Position numbers and translations under genes: made by a program. A DNA stretch of 64,000 nucleotides from positions 248,001 through 312,000 of the forward strand of contig NZ_CP009555.1 of the NCBI RefSeq assembly GCF_000959365.1, in the 5' to 3' direction. Below are positions 29,851 through 39,588 of this stretch, in pieces (the first letter of the stretch is position 1; every line of letters begins with the position of its first letter). This DNA comes from Burkholderia oklahomensis C6786. GTDB lineage: Bacteria; Pseudomonadota; Gammaproteobacteria; Burkholderiales; Burkholderiaceae. Below the pieces are notes generated by a model that did no database searches, had not been told where the DNA came from, and saw only the letters and a list, made by a program, of their open reading frames with translations.

Positions 29851-30083
29851 TCCAGAAACTCCTCCGCGATCAGTTGCTCGTACGCATCGACCACCGTGCC
29901 GCGCGCAATCCGCAGCGAAGCCGCGAGCAGCCGCGTGGACGGCAGCGCATCGCCGGGTTTGACGTCGCCCTTGCGGACGGCGTCCCGCAGCGCCTGCGCC
30001 AACTGCCGACTCAGGTTTCCGGCCGAGCGGTCGAGCACGCCGATCGACGCAATCTCAATGATCCGGGCGATTCTCGCCATCAT
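29851..30083 (-). pseudogene. MocR/GntR regulator remnant (DNA-binding domain only)
   Basis: About 80 residues of a GntR winged helix (LSRQLAQALRDAVRKGDVKPGDALPSTRLLAASL, then GTVVDAYEQLIAEEFLE) that stop at the junction with the carotenoid oxygenase remnant. The whole aminotransferase domain is absent. MocR genes are often divergent from paiB-like FMN proteins, and an intact one lies 117 bases away, so this is the remains of that regulator. Confidence 0.8.
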
Positions 30084-30200
30084 TCCGGTTCATCAGAAGA
30101 TATCCAAATTGGCTCTACAGAATAAATCCGTTTCGCACGACAATGGCTGAATCATTCAACCCCGCGCGCTGCGCAAACGCAGCCCGACCGTGGAGCCGCC

Positions 30201-30839
30201 ATGTACGTCCCCGCCCATTTCGACGAGCGTCGCACCGACGTCCTGCACGCACTAATCACGCAACACCCGTTCGGGATCCTGATCACGCACGGAACGGGCG
30301 GACTCGACGCGAACCACATTCCGTTCGAGCTCGCCGCCGGCGAAGGACCACTCGGCGTGCTGAGCGCGCACGTCGCTCGCGCGAATCCGATATGGCAGGA
30401 CGTGTCGGGCGGCGACGAGGTGCTCGTCGTGTTCCGTGCGGGCGACGCGTACATTTCGCCGACCTGGTATCCGAGCAAGCACGCGTTCCACCGGCAAGTG
30501 CCGACGTGGAACTATGTCGTCGTCCATGCTCACGGACGCATCACCGTTCGCGACGACGAGAAATTCGTGCGCGGCGTGGTCGCCCGGCTGACGCGCACGC
30601 ACGAGGCAGCGCTGCCCGAGCCGTGGAAGATGATCGACGCGCCGAAGGACTACATCGACACGATGCTCCAGTCGATCGTCGGCCTGCAGATCGACATTAC
30701 GCGGCTCGTCGGCAAATACAAGCTCGGGCAGAACAAGGAAGTGCGCGACATCCGCGGGGCCGCCGAAGCACTGAAGGCGCGCGGGAACGATCTGATCGGC
30801 GATGCGATGCTCGCACGGGCGACGGAGAAACCGGAATAA
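30201..30839 (+). CDS. PaiB-family FMN-binding protein
   Basis: 212 residues. MYVPAHFDERRTDVLHALI, the HPFGILITHGTGGLDANHIPF strand and SPTWYPSKHAFHRQVPTWNYVVVHAHG are signatures of the PaiB (FMN-binding negative regulator) family, a split-barrel flavoprotein. The role is unclear in proteobacteria; it often partners a MocR regulator, which here is reduced to its DNA-binding domain. The start has GGAGCCGCC upstream. Confidence 0.88.
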   Translation: MYVPAHFDERRTDVLHALITQHPFGILITHGTGGLDANHIPFELAAGEGPLGVLSAHVARANPIWQDVSGGDEVLVVFRAGDAYISPTWYPSKHAFHRQVPTWNYVVVHAHGRITVRDDEKFVRGVVARLTRTHEAALPEPWKMIDAPKDYIDTMLQSIVGLQIDITRLVGKYKLGQNKEVRDIRGAAEALKARGNDLIGDAMLARATEKPE

Positions 30840-31368
30840 GCGAGCCGGTGTCGCCGTCGCGCGCATTTCGTTCCCGATCCTGAATGTCGTCATCCTTGAA
30901 CGCCGTCTCGATCGTTGCCCCAGCGTCGCCGGTCATGTGCCGGCAATTCGGCGGCATTCGATCGCATTCCTGACGAGCTTTTCAACGAAGCGGAAAACGG
31001 GCGGTCGCCGTTCCGATCCGCCGATGCTCGCGTCGCCCCGCCACCGCGCCACTCGTTCAGGGCAAGTCTGTTTTCAGCGGGCCGAACGCGAAGCGACCAT
31101 CGCCGGAAGACACGAAACGAGCATGTCGCCGGCACAAGCAGTTGGCGGCGACGTTCGATCCATAACCGAGCCCCGCTATCGCCTGCTCGAGGCCGCCCCG
31201 CCGCGCGTCGCGGTGCCGGCATTGCGCGCAGCGCCCCGCTACGCGGCCGATGCGGCATCGGCCGCGCCGGTCGTGATCCGCTCGTGAGCGTCCCTCCACT
31301 GTCATAAGGTCCGATTCGATCGCGCCGCGGACGGGCTAACGCGCACGCCCTCGCACCGCACCCGCGGA
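30840..31368. other. intergenic region, no gene recognised
   Basis: 529 bases between PaiB and the convergent DUF2182 gene. Only shadow frames are present. I see no intrinsic terminator with a T-tract. Confidence 0.5.
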
Positions 31369-32163
31369 TCAAACCAGGCGAAGTCCCGTCACGACGATCG
31401 ACGCCGCCCATCCGAGCAACGCGACACCCAGTGGCGCGCTCAATCGCCCGCCACGCGGCAGATTCTTCTCGACCGCCATCACGGCCCCGAGCGCCAGCAT
31501 CCAGCCGACGCTGCCCGCCCCCACTGCAAACATCAGACACATCAGCATCCAGCAGCATCCGACGCAAAAGAGGCCGTGCCGCACGCCGAGCAGGAAGCTG
31601 TCCCGCCGCGCGCTTCCGCCCCGCCACTGCTCGCTGACGAACATCAGCGGCGACCGGCACTTGTCGAGGCATCGATACTTGAGCGAACTGAATTGATAAG
31701 CGCCGGCGAGCGTCATCACGATCGCGCCGACTAGCCATCCGTGCCATGCAAGCCACGGCGTGCGCCGCGCAAGCGCGTGCAGGCCGGCGTCGCCCGCATC
31801 GACGGCCAGCCCGAACATGCTCCACACCGCGAGATAGCCGAGCACCACCAGCAGCATCAGACGGTTCCGGTCCGGCCGCGCGGCCGTCAGGCGCTCGAAC
31901 GTTCGCAACAGCGGAAGCACGGTCGGCAACATCATCGCGACGATCATCAGCAGCCACGCGGCGGCATGCAGCATCGCGGGCACGATCGCATCGCCCGCCG
32001 GAATCAGCCGGCATAACCCGGCGAGATTCGTTTCGGACCAGTCGACATGGTGGAGAAAGCGCGCGTAAGGGCTGCTATCCCACATCCACAGCGTGACCCA
32101 TGCCGCGGCGATCATCGCGATCGCCAGCGGCACGAACACGCGGCGCGACGATGTTGCGTTCAT
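31369..32163 (-). CDS. DUF2182 multi-pass membrane protein
   Basis: 264 residues with about seven membrane helices. MMLPTVLPLLRTFERL, KYRCLDKCRSPLMF and GLFCVGCCWMLM (cysteine- and methionine-rich) are the DUF2182 pattern, a family described as predicted metal-binding integral membrane proteins. It is 48 bases downstream of the DUF1326 gene; the two families are commonly paired. Function unknown. Confidence 0.85.
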   Translation of the reverse strand: MNATSSRRVFVPLAIAMIAAAWVTLWMWDSSPYARFLHHVDWSETNLAGLCRLIPAGDAIVPAMLHAAAWLLMIVAMMLPTVLPLLRTFERLTAARPDRNRLMLLVVLGYLAVWSMFGLAVDAGDAGLHALARRTPWLAWHGWLVGAIVMTLAGAYQFSSLKYRCLDKCRSPLMFVSEQWRGGSARRDSFLLGVRHGLFCVGCCWMLMCLMFAVGAGSVGWMLALGAVMAVEKNLPRGGRLSAPLGVALLGWAASIVVTGLRLV

Positions 32164-32211
32164 GGCGAGGCACGGCTCGCATGCGCAAGACCGCGTCGGC
32201 GTGGATACGTA

Positions 32212-32814
32212 TCACGAATGGAACGTGAAGAAACCCTGGATCGCATTCTGCCCGCTCAGATCGAGATCGATGCCGAGCTTCTGTTCACGCATGCGAAACG
32301 TGCTGGCCTTGCCGACGTAGGCCGGCGATCCGGGAATCGTCGAGAAGATGCTCTCGACGAGCTTCGTCGGCTCGCCGGTCGGCCCCAGATAGGGTTCGAG
32401 CTCCGCGTACGTGGTGTTGCCCACTTTGAGCGTGCCCTTGCCGTCGCGCACGTCGAAATCGATCGCCGCGCGCTCGATCGCGACGATGTCGCCGAAGAGC
32501 TGCGAGAAGTCGGCAAGCGGCCCGCCGCGTTCGCCGCGATAGACGCTCGCGAGCGCGTCGAACTGCGCGTCGGTCGCGCGATCGTCGATGAAGATGATCA
32601 CCCGCCAATTGCCCTGCAGAATGTTGCCCGGAACGAACGCGGCGAATGCGACCGTCAGCCCCGACACGTCCACGTCGTCGACCCTTCCCTTGTCGTAGTG
32701 GTAGGCGACCGTCGCCCGACACGTGCCGTTGTCCGGATCCTCGCCGATCCAGCACGGGCAAAGCACCTTGCAATCGCACACTTCCAGTATGCGTCCCTCC
32801 AGGCTGTAGCTCAT
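32212..32814 (-). CDS. DUF1326 family protein
   Basis: 200 residues. The N-terminal CDCKVLCPCWIGEDPDNGTC cluster (about 13-32) looks like a metal or redox site, and the rest follows DUF1326 (FVPGNILQGNWRVIIFIDDRATDAQ...). I start at the ATG at 32812-32814, which has GGAGG ten bases upstream; the frame is open further but lacks that site. It forms an operon with the DUF2182 membrane protein, suggesting a shared metal-related role, which is inference. Confidence 0.85.
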   Translation of the reverse strand: MSYSLEGRILEVCDCKVLCPCWIGEDPDNGTCRATVAYHYDKGRVDDVDVSGLTVAFAAFVPGNILQGNWRVIIFIDDRATDAQFDALASVYRGERGGPLADFSQLFGDIVAIERAAIDFDVRDGKGTLKVGNTTYAELEPYLGPTGEPTKLVESIFSTIPGSPAYVGKASTFRMREQKLGIDLDLSGQNAIQGFFTFHS

Positions 32815-33340
32815 GATGACCTCCACCGCGACGAAACCACCGGATTCGAGCCGGTCCATCGGTTAACTATATTCACGTTGATTCGACACGGCGGGCCGTT
32901 CGCGGCATATGAAAACCCTAGGCGGACCGTACGGCGATTCGTCTTGTTTTTGCCGTCGTTCGCGTTCGCCGTTCGCCGTTTTTCCATTTACCGAGCACCG
33001 CATCGATGCGATGCGATCGGCTTGCAATCCGCGTTCGCGTTTCGGGATGTCGAGCGCGTCTCGAAACGGGTTGCCGCGACAAATCGCGCCGCGCCGGATG
33101 CGCGCGGCCACCGCCTGCAGGGTGCCGGACCGCAACGCATCCAACGCGCCGATCAGTCCCGCGTCGCTCGCTTCGACTACTCGCGACACGCATCCGGATG
33201 AGCGTCACGGCCCGCCGGCGCGCACGTTCGCCGCGCACGAATGTTTCATCACCCATTTCGCGGCTCGCGTCTGCTGCTCAAAGTTGAACAATCGGCCGTT
33301 TCGGCCACGCGTCCGAGTGCATGAAACCGGTATGACCGTA
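32815..33340. other. intergenic region, no gene recognised
   Basis: The divergent region between the DUF1326 operon and the diguanylate cyclase gene. No supported gene; the promoter of the cyclase is at its right edge. Confidence 0.5.
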
Positions 33341-33368
33341 TTGTCAAACGAATGGCGCCGCCTATACT
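33341..33368 (+). promoter_or_regulatory. sigma70-type promoter of the diguanylate cyclase gene
   Basis: TTGTCA at 33341-33346 and TATACT at 33363-33368 with a 16-base spacer, close to consensus. The start codon is 130 bases downstream, so the mRNA would have a long leader. Confidence 0.6.
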
Positions 33369-33497
33369 CTCGTCAGACAAGCGATTAACGAATAGCGGTA
33401 CGAGGCAGCGCGACACCAGACGTGACGGCGTTTCGCCGCAAGACGTTCCGCGCTGGTTTCCCACATCGAAATACGGAACAGCGTTGCGGAGGCCACC

Positions 33498-34898
33498 GTG
33501 AGCACTGTCTTCACCGCCCATGAATCGCCGCGCGTGATCGGCACGATCGCCCGGATCTATACCGCATGCATGCTGATCGGCTTCGCGCTCGCGCCCGCGA
33601 TCCTGATCGCATATCTGTGGTACTTCATCGACCCGCACCTGACATTCGAGAATCATCAGTTTCACGAACTGGCGATCGCCGCCGCGACGCTCGAGGGCCT
33701 CTTCGTCACCTACGTGACCTGGCGCTGCTACCTGTCGTCGGGCGAGCCGCTGCTGCGCTGGCTCACGCTCGGCTTTTTCGGCTTCGCATTGATCTATTCG
33801 CTGCACGGCGCATTCACCGGGATGGCTCATCGGAACATCTGGCTATTCCTGCTGTACGGGCCGGCGTCGCGCCTCGTGATGTCGCTCCTGCTGCTTATCG
33901 GGCAACTGACTTACTTCAAGGACGCCGAACCGCGCGAGCGGCGTACGCAGCGCTCGACCTGGCTGCCGTGGATCGCCGGCTACGTCGTCGTCTGCCTCAT
34001 CGTCGCCGCGATCGCGTATTCGCCGATCGCCGGCAATCTCTGGACGCGGGTGTCGATGGAGGGCGGCGCGATGATCGTGTCGCTCGCCAACGTCGCACTG
34101 CTGCTCGTGCGCCGCATCCGCACGCCGCTGATGCTCGTCTATGGAATCTCGGTGATGTGGTTCGCGCTGTCGTCGGTCGCATTCATTCTCGGCAAGCCCT
34201 GGAATCATATGTGGTGGCTCGCGCATGCGATCTTCGCAAGCGGATTCTTCCTGCTGAGCTTCGGCGTCGTTCAGGCGCTGATGACGTCCCGCTCATTCTC
34301 AACCGTCTACAGCCAGCAGGATCTGATGGCGCGGCTCGCCGAATCGATGGCGCGCACCGAAGGCGCATTGCAGGAGCTCAAGCGCACCAATCAGAAACTC
34401 GAGCATCTCGCGACCACCGATCCGCTGACGGGCGCATCGAACCGCCGCAAGTTCATCGAGCAGATGCAGGCGGAGATCGCGCGCGCGAAGCGGGACGGCA
34501 CCGCGTTTTCGCTGCTGGCGCTCGACCTCGACAATTTCAAGACGATCAACGACAACTACGGCCACCAGGTCGGCGACGTCGTGCTGCGCAATTTCGTGCG
34601 GCAATGTCTCACCGCGATCCGCCCGTACGATCACATCGCGCGAGTCGGCGGCGAGGAGTTCATGGTGCTGCTGCCGCGGATGCTCGCCGACGCCGCGAGC
34701 GGAATCGCCGAGCGCGTCCGGACTTCGATCGCGAACGCATCGTTCGGCATCGACGGCAGGCATACGCCCGTGACCGTGAGCATCGGCGTATCTCAATACG
34801 GACGCGACGGCGACACCGTCGACGAGATCCTGAGCGCCGCAGACAAGCTGCTCTATCGCGCGAAGCACGAAGGCCGCAATCGCGTCGTCGCTTCGTAA
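33498..34898 (+). CDS. membrane-bound diguanylate cyclase
   Basis: 466 residues. Seven or eight membrane helices (about 15-265) form an unnamed sensor. A short coiled coil (275-305) leads into the GGDEF domain. The active loop is GGEEF at 384-388, a functional variant, and RPYD at 375-378 is the RxxD product-inhibition site, so the enzyme should make c-di-GMP from two GTP and be feedback-controlled. The GTG start has GGAGGCC upstream. The next gene, a PilZ-domain glycosyltransferase, is the obvious target of its c-di-GMP. Confidence 0.92.
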   Translation: MSTVFTAHESPRVIGTIARIYTACMLIGFALAPAILIAYLWYFIDPHLTFENHQFHELAIAAATLEGLFVTYVTWRCYLSSGEPLLRWLTLGFFGFALIYSLHGAFTGMAHRNIWLFLLYGPASRLVMSLLLLIGQLTYFKDAEPRERRTQRSTWLPWIAGYVVVCLIVAAIAYSPIAGNLWTRVSMEGGAMIVSLANVALLLVRRIRTPLMLVYGISVMWFALSSVAFILGKPWNHMWWLAHAIFASGFFLLSFGVVQALMTSRSFSTVYSQQDLMARLAESMARTEGALQELKRTNQKLEHLATTDPLTGASNRRKFIEQMQAEIARAKRDGTAFSLLALDLDNFKTINDNYGHQVGDVVLRNFVRQCLTAIRPYDHIARVGGEEFMVLLPRMLADAASGIAERVRTSIANASFGIDGRHTPVTVSIGVSQYGRDGDTVDEILSAADKLLYRAKHEGRNRVVAS

Positions 34899-35015
34899 GC
34901 CGAAGAACGCGCGCCTCGAGCCATCCGCCCGCTCGAGTCGTCGATGCGGAAAGCTCGTCGCTCGAATCAACCACATCCGGATCGTCGTCGCGACGACATT
35001 CGGTCGAGGGGGCCT

Positions 35016-37265
35016 ATGCGAGACATGCCGATCAAACGCCCGCCGTCGTATCTGTCGATACTCGCCGCGGCCTACGTGATAAGCGGGATATGGTACCTGG
35101 GCTGGCGCGTCACCGTGATCAACTGGCACGTGCCGTTGTTCTCGGTGCCGCTTTATTGCGCGGAACTGTTCGGCTTCGTCAGCGGGCTGCTGTTTCTGCT
35201 GATGACGTATCGTCAGGCAGCCCGAATAGTGCCTGCGTCGCCCGACGGCTTGACGGTCGACGTGTTCGTCCCGACGTACAACGAATCGGTCGACCTCGTG
35301 CGTCAGACGCTGCTTGCCGCGCTGCGCATCGATTATCCGCACAAGACCTGGCTGCTCGACGACGGCAATCGCGAATCGATGCGCGCGCTCGCTCGCGAAC
35401 TCGGATGCGAGTACCTGGCCCGCGCGCAGAACACTCACGCCAAGGCAGGCAACCTGAACCACGCACTGTCGCACAGCCAAGGCGAGTTCGTCGCGATCTT
35501 CGACGCGGATCACGCACCGCGCAAGGACTTCCTCAAGCGCACGCTCGGCTACTTCAAGGACCCCGCGGTCGCCTTCGTCCAGACGCCGCAGGATTTCTAC
35601 AACACCGATTCCTTCAACCACCGCGCATCCGGCCGATGGCTGTGGAGCGAGCAATCCCTGTTCTTCAAGGTGATCCAGCGCGGCAAGGACACCTGGAATG
35701 CCGCGTTCTTCTGCGGAAGCTGCGCGGTACTGCGGCGCAGCGCGGTCGAAGCGGTGGGCGGATTCGCGGTCGACACCGTCACCGAGGACATCCACACGTC
35801 GCTCAGGCTGCATCAAAAGGGATACAAATCGGTCTATCAGCCGGAATCGCTCGCGTTCGGCCTCGCGCCTCACAGCATCGACGCCTACTTGGCCCAGCGG
35901 CTGCGTTGGGGCATGGGAGCGATGCAAATGTTCCGACGCGAGCGCATCCTGACGGGCCGCGGGCTCACGCTCGCGCAGCGGCTCAATTATCTGGCGTCGA
36001 TTCTCGTTTATTTCGAGGGCTGGCAGAAGCTCGTCTTCTACGTGTCGTCGCCCGCCGTGTTTTTCTTCGGCATCCTGCCGATCACCGCGCCGATGCGGGA
36101 ATTCATCGCGTACTTCCTGCTCTATTACATTCTTTCCCTGGTCGTATATGTGAAGTTCGCGCGCGGCTACGGCGCGCTGTTCGTGAACGAGCAGTACGAG
36201 ATGGCCAGGTTCTTCACGTTCGTCCTGACGTCGTTCGGGTTCTTTCGCCGGAAGATCCGCTTTTCGGTCACGAACAAGAAACTGTCGATCGCGGGGCGAG
36301 CGTGGCTATGGCTCGTGCCGACGACCGCCATCGCGGTCGTCACGATACTCGGCCTGCCGATCGGCTTCTACCGGACCGCGAACGGCACGCTGACGGCGAG
36401 CGTCGACATCGCCAACTCGCTGTGGTCGCTCAACAACATCGTGACGGCGCTTGCGATCATCCGATTCAGTCTGCATCGCGCGCGCAATCGACGCGCCGAA
36501 TATCGTTTCCCGCTGCACATCCCGATGCGCGTCACGTACGGCGGGCACGGCTCGCTCGGGCTGACGGAAAACCTGTCGACGCAAGGCTCGCTCTATGCCG
36601 GCATCGCCGCGTCGACACCGCCGCCCGGCGCATCCATCGACATCGCGCTCTATCTGCCCAACCTCACCGTGCAGACGCGTGCGACGGTCACCTCCGTCGA
36701 CCTCGATCCGCACGCCCCCGACGCCGAATGCAGGTTCGGATTGCGATTCGACTGGGAGCCCGCGGAGGCGGTTCATCTGCTCGAGGCGTTTCTGTTCGGC
36801 AGCAGCCTGCAGTTCGACTGGGGCGCCGGAAAAGTCCCGCCGCCGACATGGTTCGCGCGTCTCACCGGCAATCGCGAAAACCACGTCGGCCTGTTCGACA
36901 AGCACTTCCGCTGGCGTGCGGGGCTGCTGTATCAACAGTCGTTGCGCGAACCGGTTCCCGTCGCGATCGCCTATCTCGCCCACGACGTCGACGACGTGCG
37001 GTTGATCGCCAGCATCGCCGAATGCGAGATCGACGCGCGCACCATGCTGACGCAGCATGTCTCGGACGCCGAGCGCTCCGACTGGATCGCATTGGAAAAA
37101 AGAGAGGAACTCGAAACGCCGACAGGCTCGATGTACTTCTACGACGTCAAAGCACACGATGCATCAACCGACCATGCGAGCGACACAAGCCATGCCCCTC
37201 ATCGCGCCGATCAAACCGAGGACTTCGCTCCGGCTCCTGTTCATCGCGGCCTTCGCCATTTCTAG
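35016..37265 (+). CDS. cellulose-synthase-like glycosyltransferase with PilZ domain
   Basis: 749 residues. The processive family 2 glycosyltransferase motifs are complete: DDG at 115-117, DAD at 163-165, FFCGS near 231, TED at 256-258 and QRLRW at 294-298, flanked by membrane helices. A PilZ domain follows, with RAEYR (493-497, the RxxxR arm) and NLSTQG (519-524, the NxSxxG motif), so chain synthesis should be activated by c-di-GMP. This matches BcsA architecture, but no BcsB, BcsZ or BcsC lies nearby, so the polymer is uncertain. I chose the ATG at 35016, with GAGGGGG upstream. Confidence 0.88.
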   Translation: MRDMPIKRPPSYLSILAAAYVISGIWYLGWRVTVINWHVPLFSVPLYCAELFGFVSGLLFLLMTYRQAARIVPASPDGLTVDVFVPTYNESVDLVRQTLLAALRIDYPHKTWLLDDGNRESMRALARELGCEYLARAQNTHAKAGNLNHALSHSQGEFVAIFDADHAPRKDFLKRTLGYFKDPAVAFVQTPQDFYNTDSFNHRASGRWLWSEQSLFFKVIQRGKDTWNAAFFCGSCAVLRRSAVEAVGGFAVDTVTEDIHTSLRLHQKGYKSVYQPESLAFGLAPHSIDAYLAQRLRWGMGAMQMFRRERILTGRGLTLAQRLNYLASILVYFEGWQKLVFYVSSPAVFFFGILPITAPMREFIAYFLLYYILSLVVYVKFARGYGALFVNEQYEMARFFTFVLTSFGFFRRKIRFSVTNKKLSIAGRAWLWLVPTTAIAVVTILGLPIGFYRTANGTLTASVDIANSLWSLNNIVTALAIIRFSLHRARNRRAEYRFPLHIPMRVTYGGHGSLGLTENLSTQGSLYAGIAASTPPPGASIDIALYLPNLTVQTRATVTSVDLDPHAPDAECRFGLRFDWEPAEAVHLLEAFLFGSSLQFDWGAGKVPPPTWFARLTGNRENHVGLFDKHFRWRAGLLYQQSLREPVPVAIAYLAHDVDDVRLIASIAECEIDARTMLTQHVSDAERSDWIALEKREELETPTGSMYFYDVKAHDASTDHASDTSHAPHRADQTEDFAPAPVHRGLRHF

Positions 37266-37905
37266 CGAAGCGGCCGTCGCCGGCGAGCCGCTGCTGTTCG
37301 GCGGCGCGTCGATCGGCGAGCAAGGCGAGCGCTACGAGTACCTGGGCGGTGTCGCACCGTTCTTCTCGAGCCGCTATCTGGTCGATCGTCTCGCGATCGG
37401 CGATTACTACTATCGATACGGCGCCAACGGCGAAACGGTGCGCGTACGCGGGCAAAGCGTCGAACTCGCGCTCGGCGCGCAGACGGCGTGGCAAGGCGGA
37501 TGGATCGAGCTTTCGGCGGGCGGCCGCTATCGCCACAATCACGTCAGCCCGCCCGGCGCGAACGCGCACGCCGACGGGAGCCAATTCGGCTTCGTGGTCG
37601 GCCTGCAAGGCCAGCATCAGTTCGGACGCGACTGGGCGGTGCATGGCATCGCCAACTATACGTTCGGTCCCGACGCATACTGGAGCCGGCTGCGGTTTCT
37701 GCATCGCGCGTTCGGCAATGCGTGGGCCGGCGTCGAAGTGATCAGGCACGGCGACCCCGACTATCACGCGACACAGGGCGGACTCGTGCTGACGGGCATT
37801 CAGCTCGGCGCGGGATTCACGATCGGCGGCTTTGCCGGCGTGAACAAGACGAAGGGGCAGCCGCGTTCGGTCTATGGTGGAGTCGAGTTGACCAAGCAGT
37901 TTTAG
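37192..37905 (+). CDS. BcsS-like outer-membrane protein of the polysaccharide module
   Basis: 237 residues from the chosen start; in-frame ATGs at 37159 and 37174 are alternatives. A signal peptide ends near EAAVAGEP. The mature part has alternating beta-strand pattern with GGASIGEQGERYEYLGGVAPF and ends in KQF with a C-terminal aromatic, typical of outer-membrane barrels. It resembles BcsS, a cellulose-associated protein of unknown function. It overlaps the end of the glycosyltransferase gene by 74 bases, arguing for one transcript. Confidence 0.6.
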   Translation: MPLIAPIKPRTSLRLLFIAAFAISSEAAVAGEPLLFGGASIGEQGERYEYLGGVAPFFSSRYLVDRLAIGDYYYRYGANGETVRVRGQSVELALGAQTAWQGGWIELSAGGRYRHNHVSPPGANAHADGSQFGFVVGLQGQHQFGRDWAVHGIANYTFGPDAYWSRLRFLHRAFGNAWAGVEVIRHGDPDYHATQGGLVLTGIQLGAGFTIGGFAGVNKTKGQPRSVYGGVELTKQF

Positions 37906-38053
37906 GACGCTTGCCGCGCAACTCGCGCATGCGGCAAGCGCGCCATTCAGTTCTCTCGATACGTGCCGATAACCCGGTCGGGCCGCTTGGCCGATGCGGC
38001 GCGCGCCGCGCTTTCGCATTCGCCAGCCATCACGACGACAACCGATTCCAACG

Positions 38054-39181
38054 ATGAAACATCCTGATAGAACGACGTGGCGCAATAACCTGTCCGTTTT
38101 CAAGAACCGCTATCTGCGCATGCCGCCGCCGAAGATGGAGGCAGGCCGATTCGGGTGGGCCAAGCGGTGGTTTTTCGACTGGCTGGTTCCGACGGGCGCA
38201 TCCGCGTACGCGGCCTATCACCTGACCATCGCGTTCGTGCGGCATTACCGGACGATCTCGCCGCCAATCGCCGGGCATGACGTTCCACTCGATGTGATGT
38301 CCGAATTGATGTCGCTCGCCAATTCGAAGTACTTTGCATACGCGAGCACGGCGTTGGTCGTGACATTCATCGCGCTCTTGTTCCATCGGCTGTTGAAGCG
38401 GCCGGTTCCCGGCAAATGGCTGAACCGGCGCAAACGGCCGATCATCCGGCCGCTGCCCTTCACGCTCGGCTTCCTTGCGGGCAAATTGCTCGCCTTCGCG
38501 GTTCCGGCGCTCGCTGTCGCGGTTGCGGCTTATGCGTCGGAAGGCGCGATCTGGGCGATTGCTCCCGTCGCAGTGCCGATCGCCATCCTCTCCGCCGCTT
38601 ACTACTACTTGCTGTACGACGAGGTGCGGCCGCCCGCCATCGTCAGTCTTTCGTTTCATCGGCCACGACAGGCCGCCGCGATGCCCGACGAGACGAGCAG
38701 CGCGCCGACGGTCGGCATCGGCGCTTGGCGCGACGCTCATACCGAACTGCAGGACGACGCAAACGCGATCGCGGACGCAGCGGGCGGCATGTGCGGGCAA
38801 AACATCTTCGTATCGCACGACATCGAGGATATCGCGATCGCCGTCGCATTGAGCTTCGGCGAAGACCATTTGTCTGCGGACCAGAAACGAGCGCTCGACG
38901 CGCAAATCGACCGCGTGCTGCGCAAATGGCGAGCGAAAGGGTATGAGAGCGGCTCGCTGCACGATGCGAGGAAAATGCCCGATCCCGCCGAGACATCGGT
39001 TCCCGACGACATGTTCTGGGTGCCGCAATCCGAGCGCGTCATCCGGCATGGAACGATGCTGCTCAAAGCCCAGGCCGGGTACGACGTACGGGTCATCAGC
39101 GATGCGGCCGGCAGTACGCATGCAGTCGGTTCACGCGGACGCGCTCGGCAACGCCGAGAGCGCACGTTCGAGTTCGTTTGA
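38054..39181 (+). CDS. unknown membrane protein next to the polysaccharide module
   Basis: 375 residues; not recognised. The N-terminal half has about four hydrophobic segments (WLVPTGASAYAAYHL, YASTALVVTFIALLF, LGFLAGKLLAFAVPALAVAVAAYA, IAPVAVPIAILSAAYYYLLY). The C-terminal half is soluble and acidic, with SHDIEDIAIAVALSFGEDHLSADQKRALDAQIDRVL. Start at 38054, 148 bases after the BcsS-like gene. A role in the same exopolysaccharide system is possible from position only. Confidence 0.65.
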   Translation: MKHPDRTTWRNNLSVFKNRYLRMPPPKMEAGRFGWAKRWFFDWLVPTGASAYAAYHLTIAFVRHYRTISPPIAGHDVPLDVMSELMSLANSKYFAYASTALVVTFIALLFHRLLKRPVPGKWLNRRKRPIIRPLPFTLGFLAGKLLAFAVPALAVAVAAYASEGAIWAIAPVAVPIAILSAAYYYLLYDEVRPPAIVSLSFHRPRQAAAMPDETSSAPTVGIGAWRDAHTELQDDANAIADAAGGMCGQNIFVSHDIEDIAIAVALSFGEDHLSADQKRALDAQIDRVLRKWRAKGYESGSLHDARKMPDPAETSVPDDMFWVPQSERVIRHGTMLLKAQAGYDVRVISDAAGSTHAVGSRGRARQRRERTFEFV

Positions 39182-39588
39182 CGGACGCGACCGGAGGTTC
39201 GGCTTCAGTGGAAAGCTCGCCGTTGGGCTCGGCCATTGGCCTGTCGCGTGCACGACACTGCTCGCGCTGAACGACTTGTTGCCATATCCGTCGCGTCGTG
39301 CGAATCCTCGCACCAGCATGGCCTTCATGCCCGGCCGCGCCAAATCGACGACGCCGGATCGCACGGAGTACGGTTCGGCTATCGACATCGAGCGCGATCC
39401 GCTCGCGCCGGCTACCCTCTTCCTGCTTTACGCCGCTCCGCATCGCGCGGCGGCACTTGGTTTACGCGATTTTTTCGGATGCGTGCGCACTCTATACACC
39501 GAATCGTCCCGCCGATTCTTAGAATGCCCGTCATGTTCCAGACGAGATCTCCGTGACGCAGGCCGCACCGTGGCGCGAAGACAAACGC
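39182..39588. other. intergenic region, no gene recognised
   Basis: 407 bases between two unknown genes. Open frames here have no ribosome sites or family likeness. Confidence 0.45.

Noticed and set aside
33566-37741. 1391-residue open frame across the diguanylate cyclase and glycosyltransferase
   Set aside because: It is an arginine-rich shadow in an alternate frame of two well-conserved genes, caused by high GC content.
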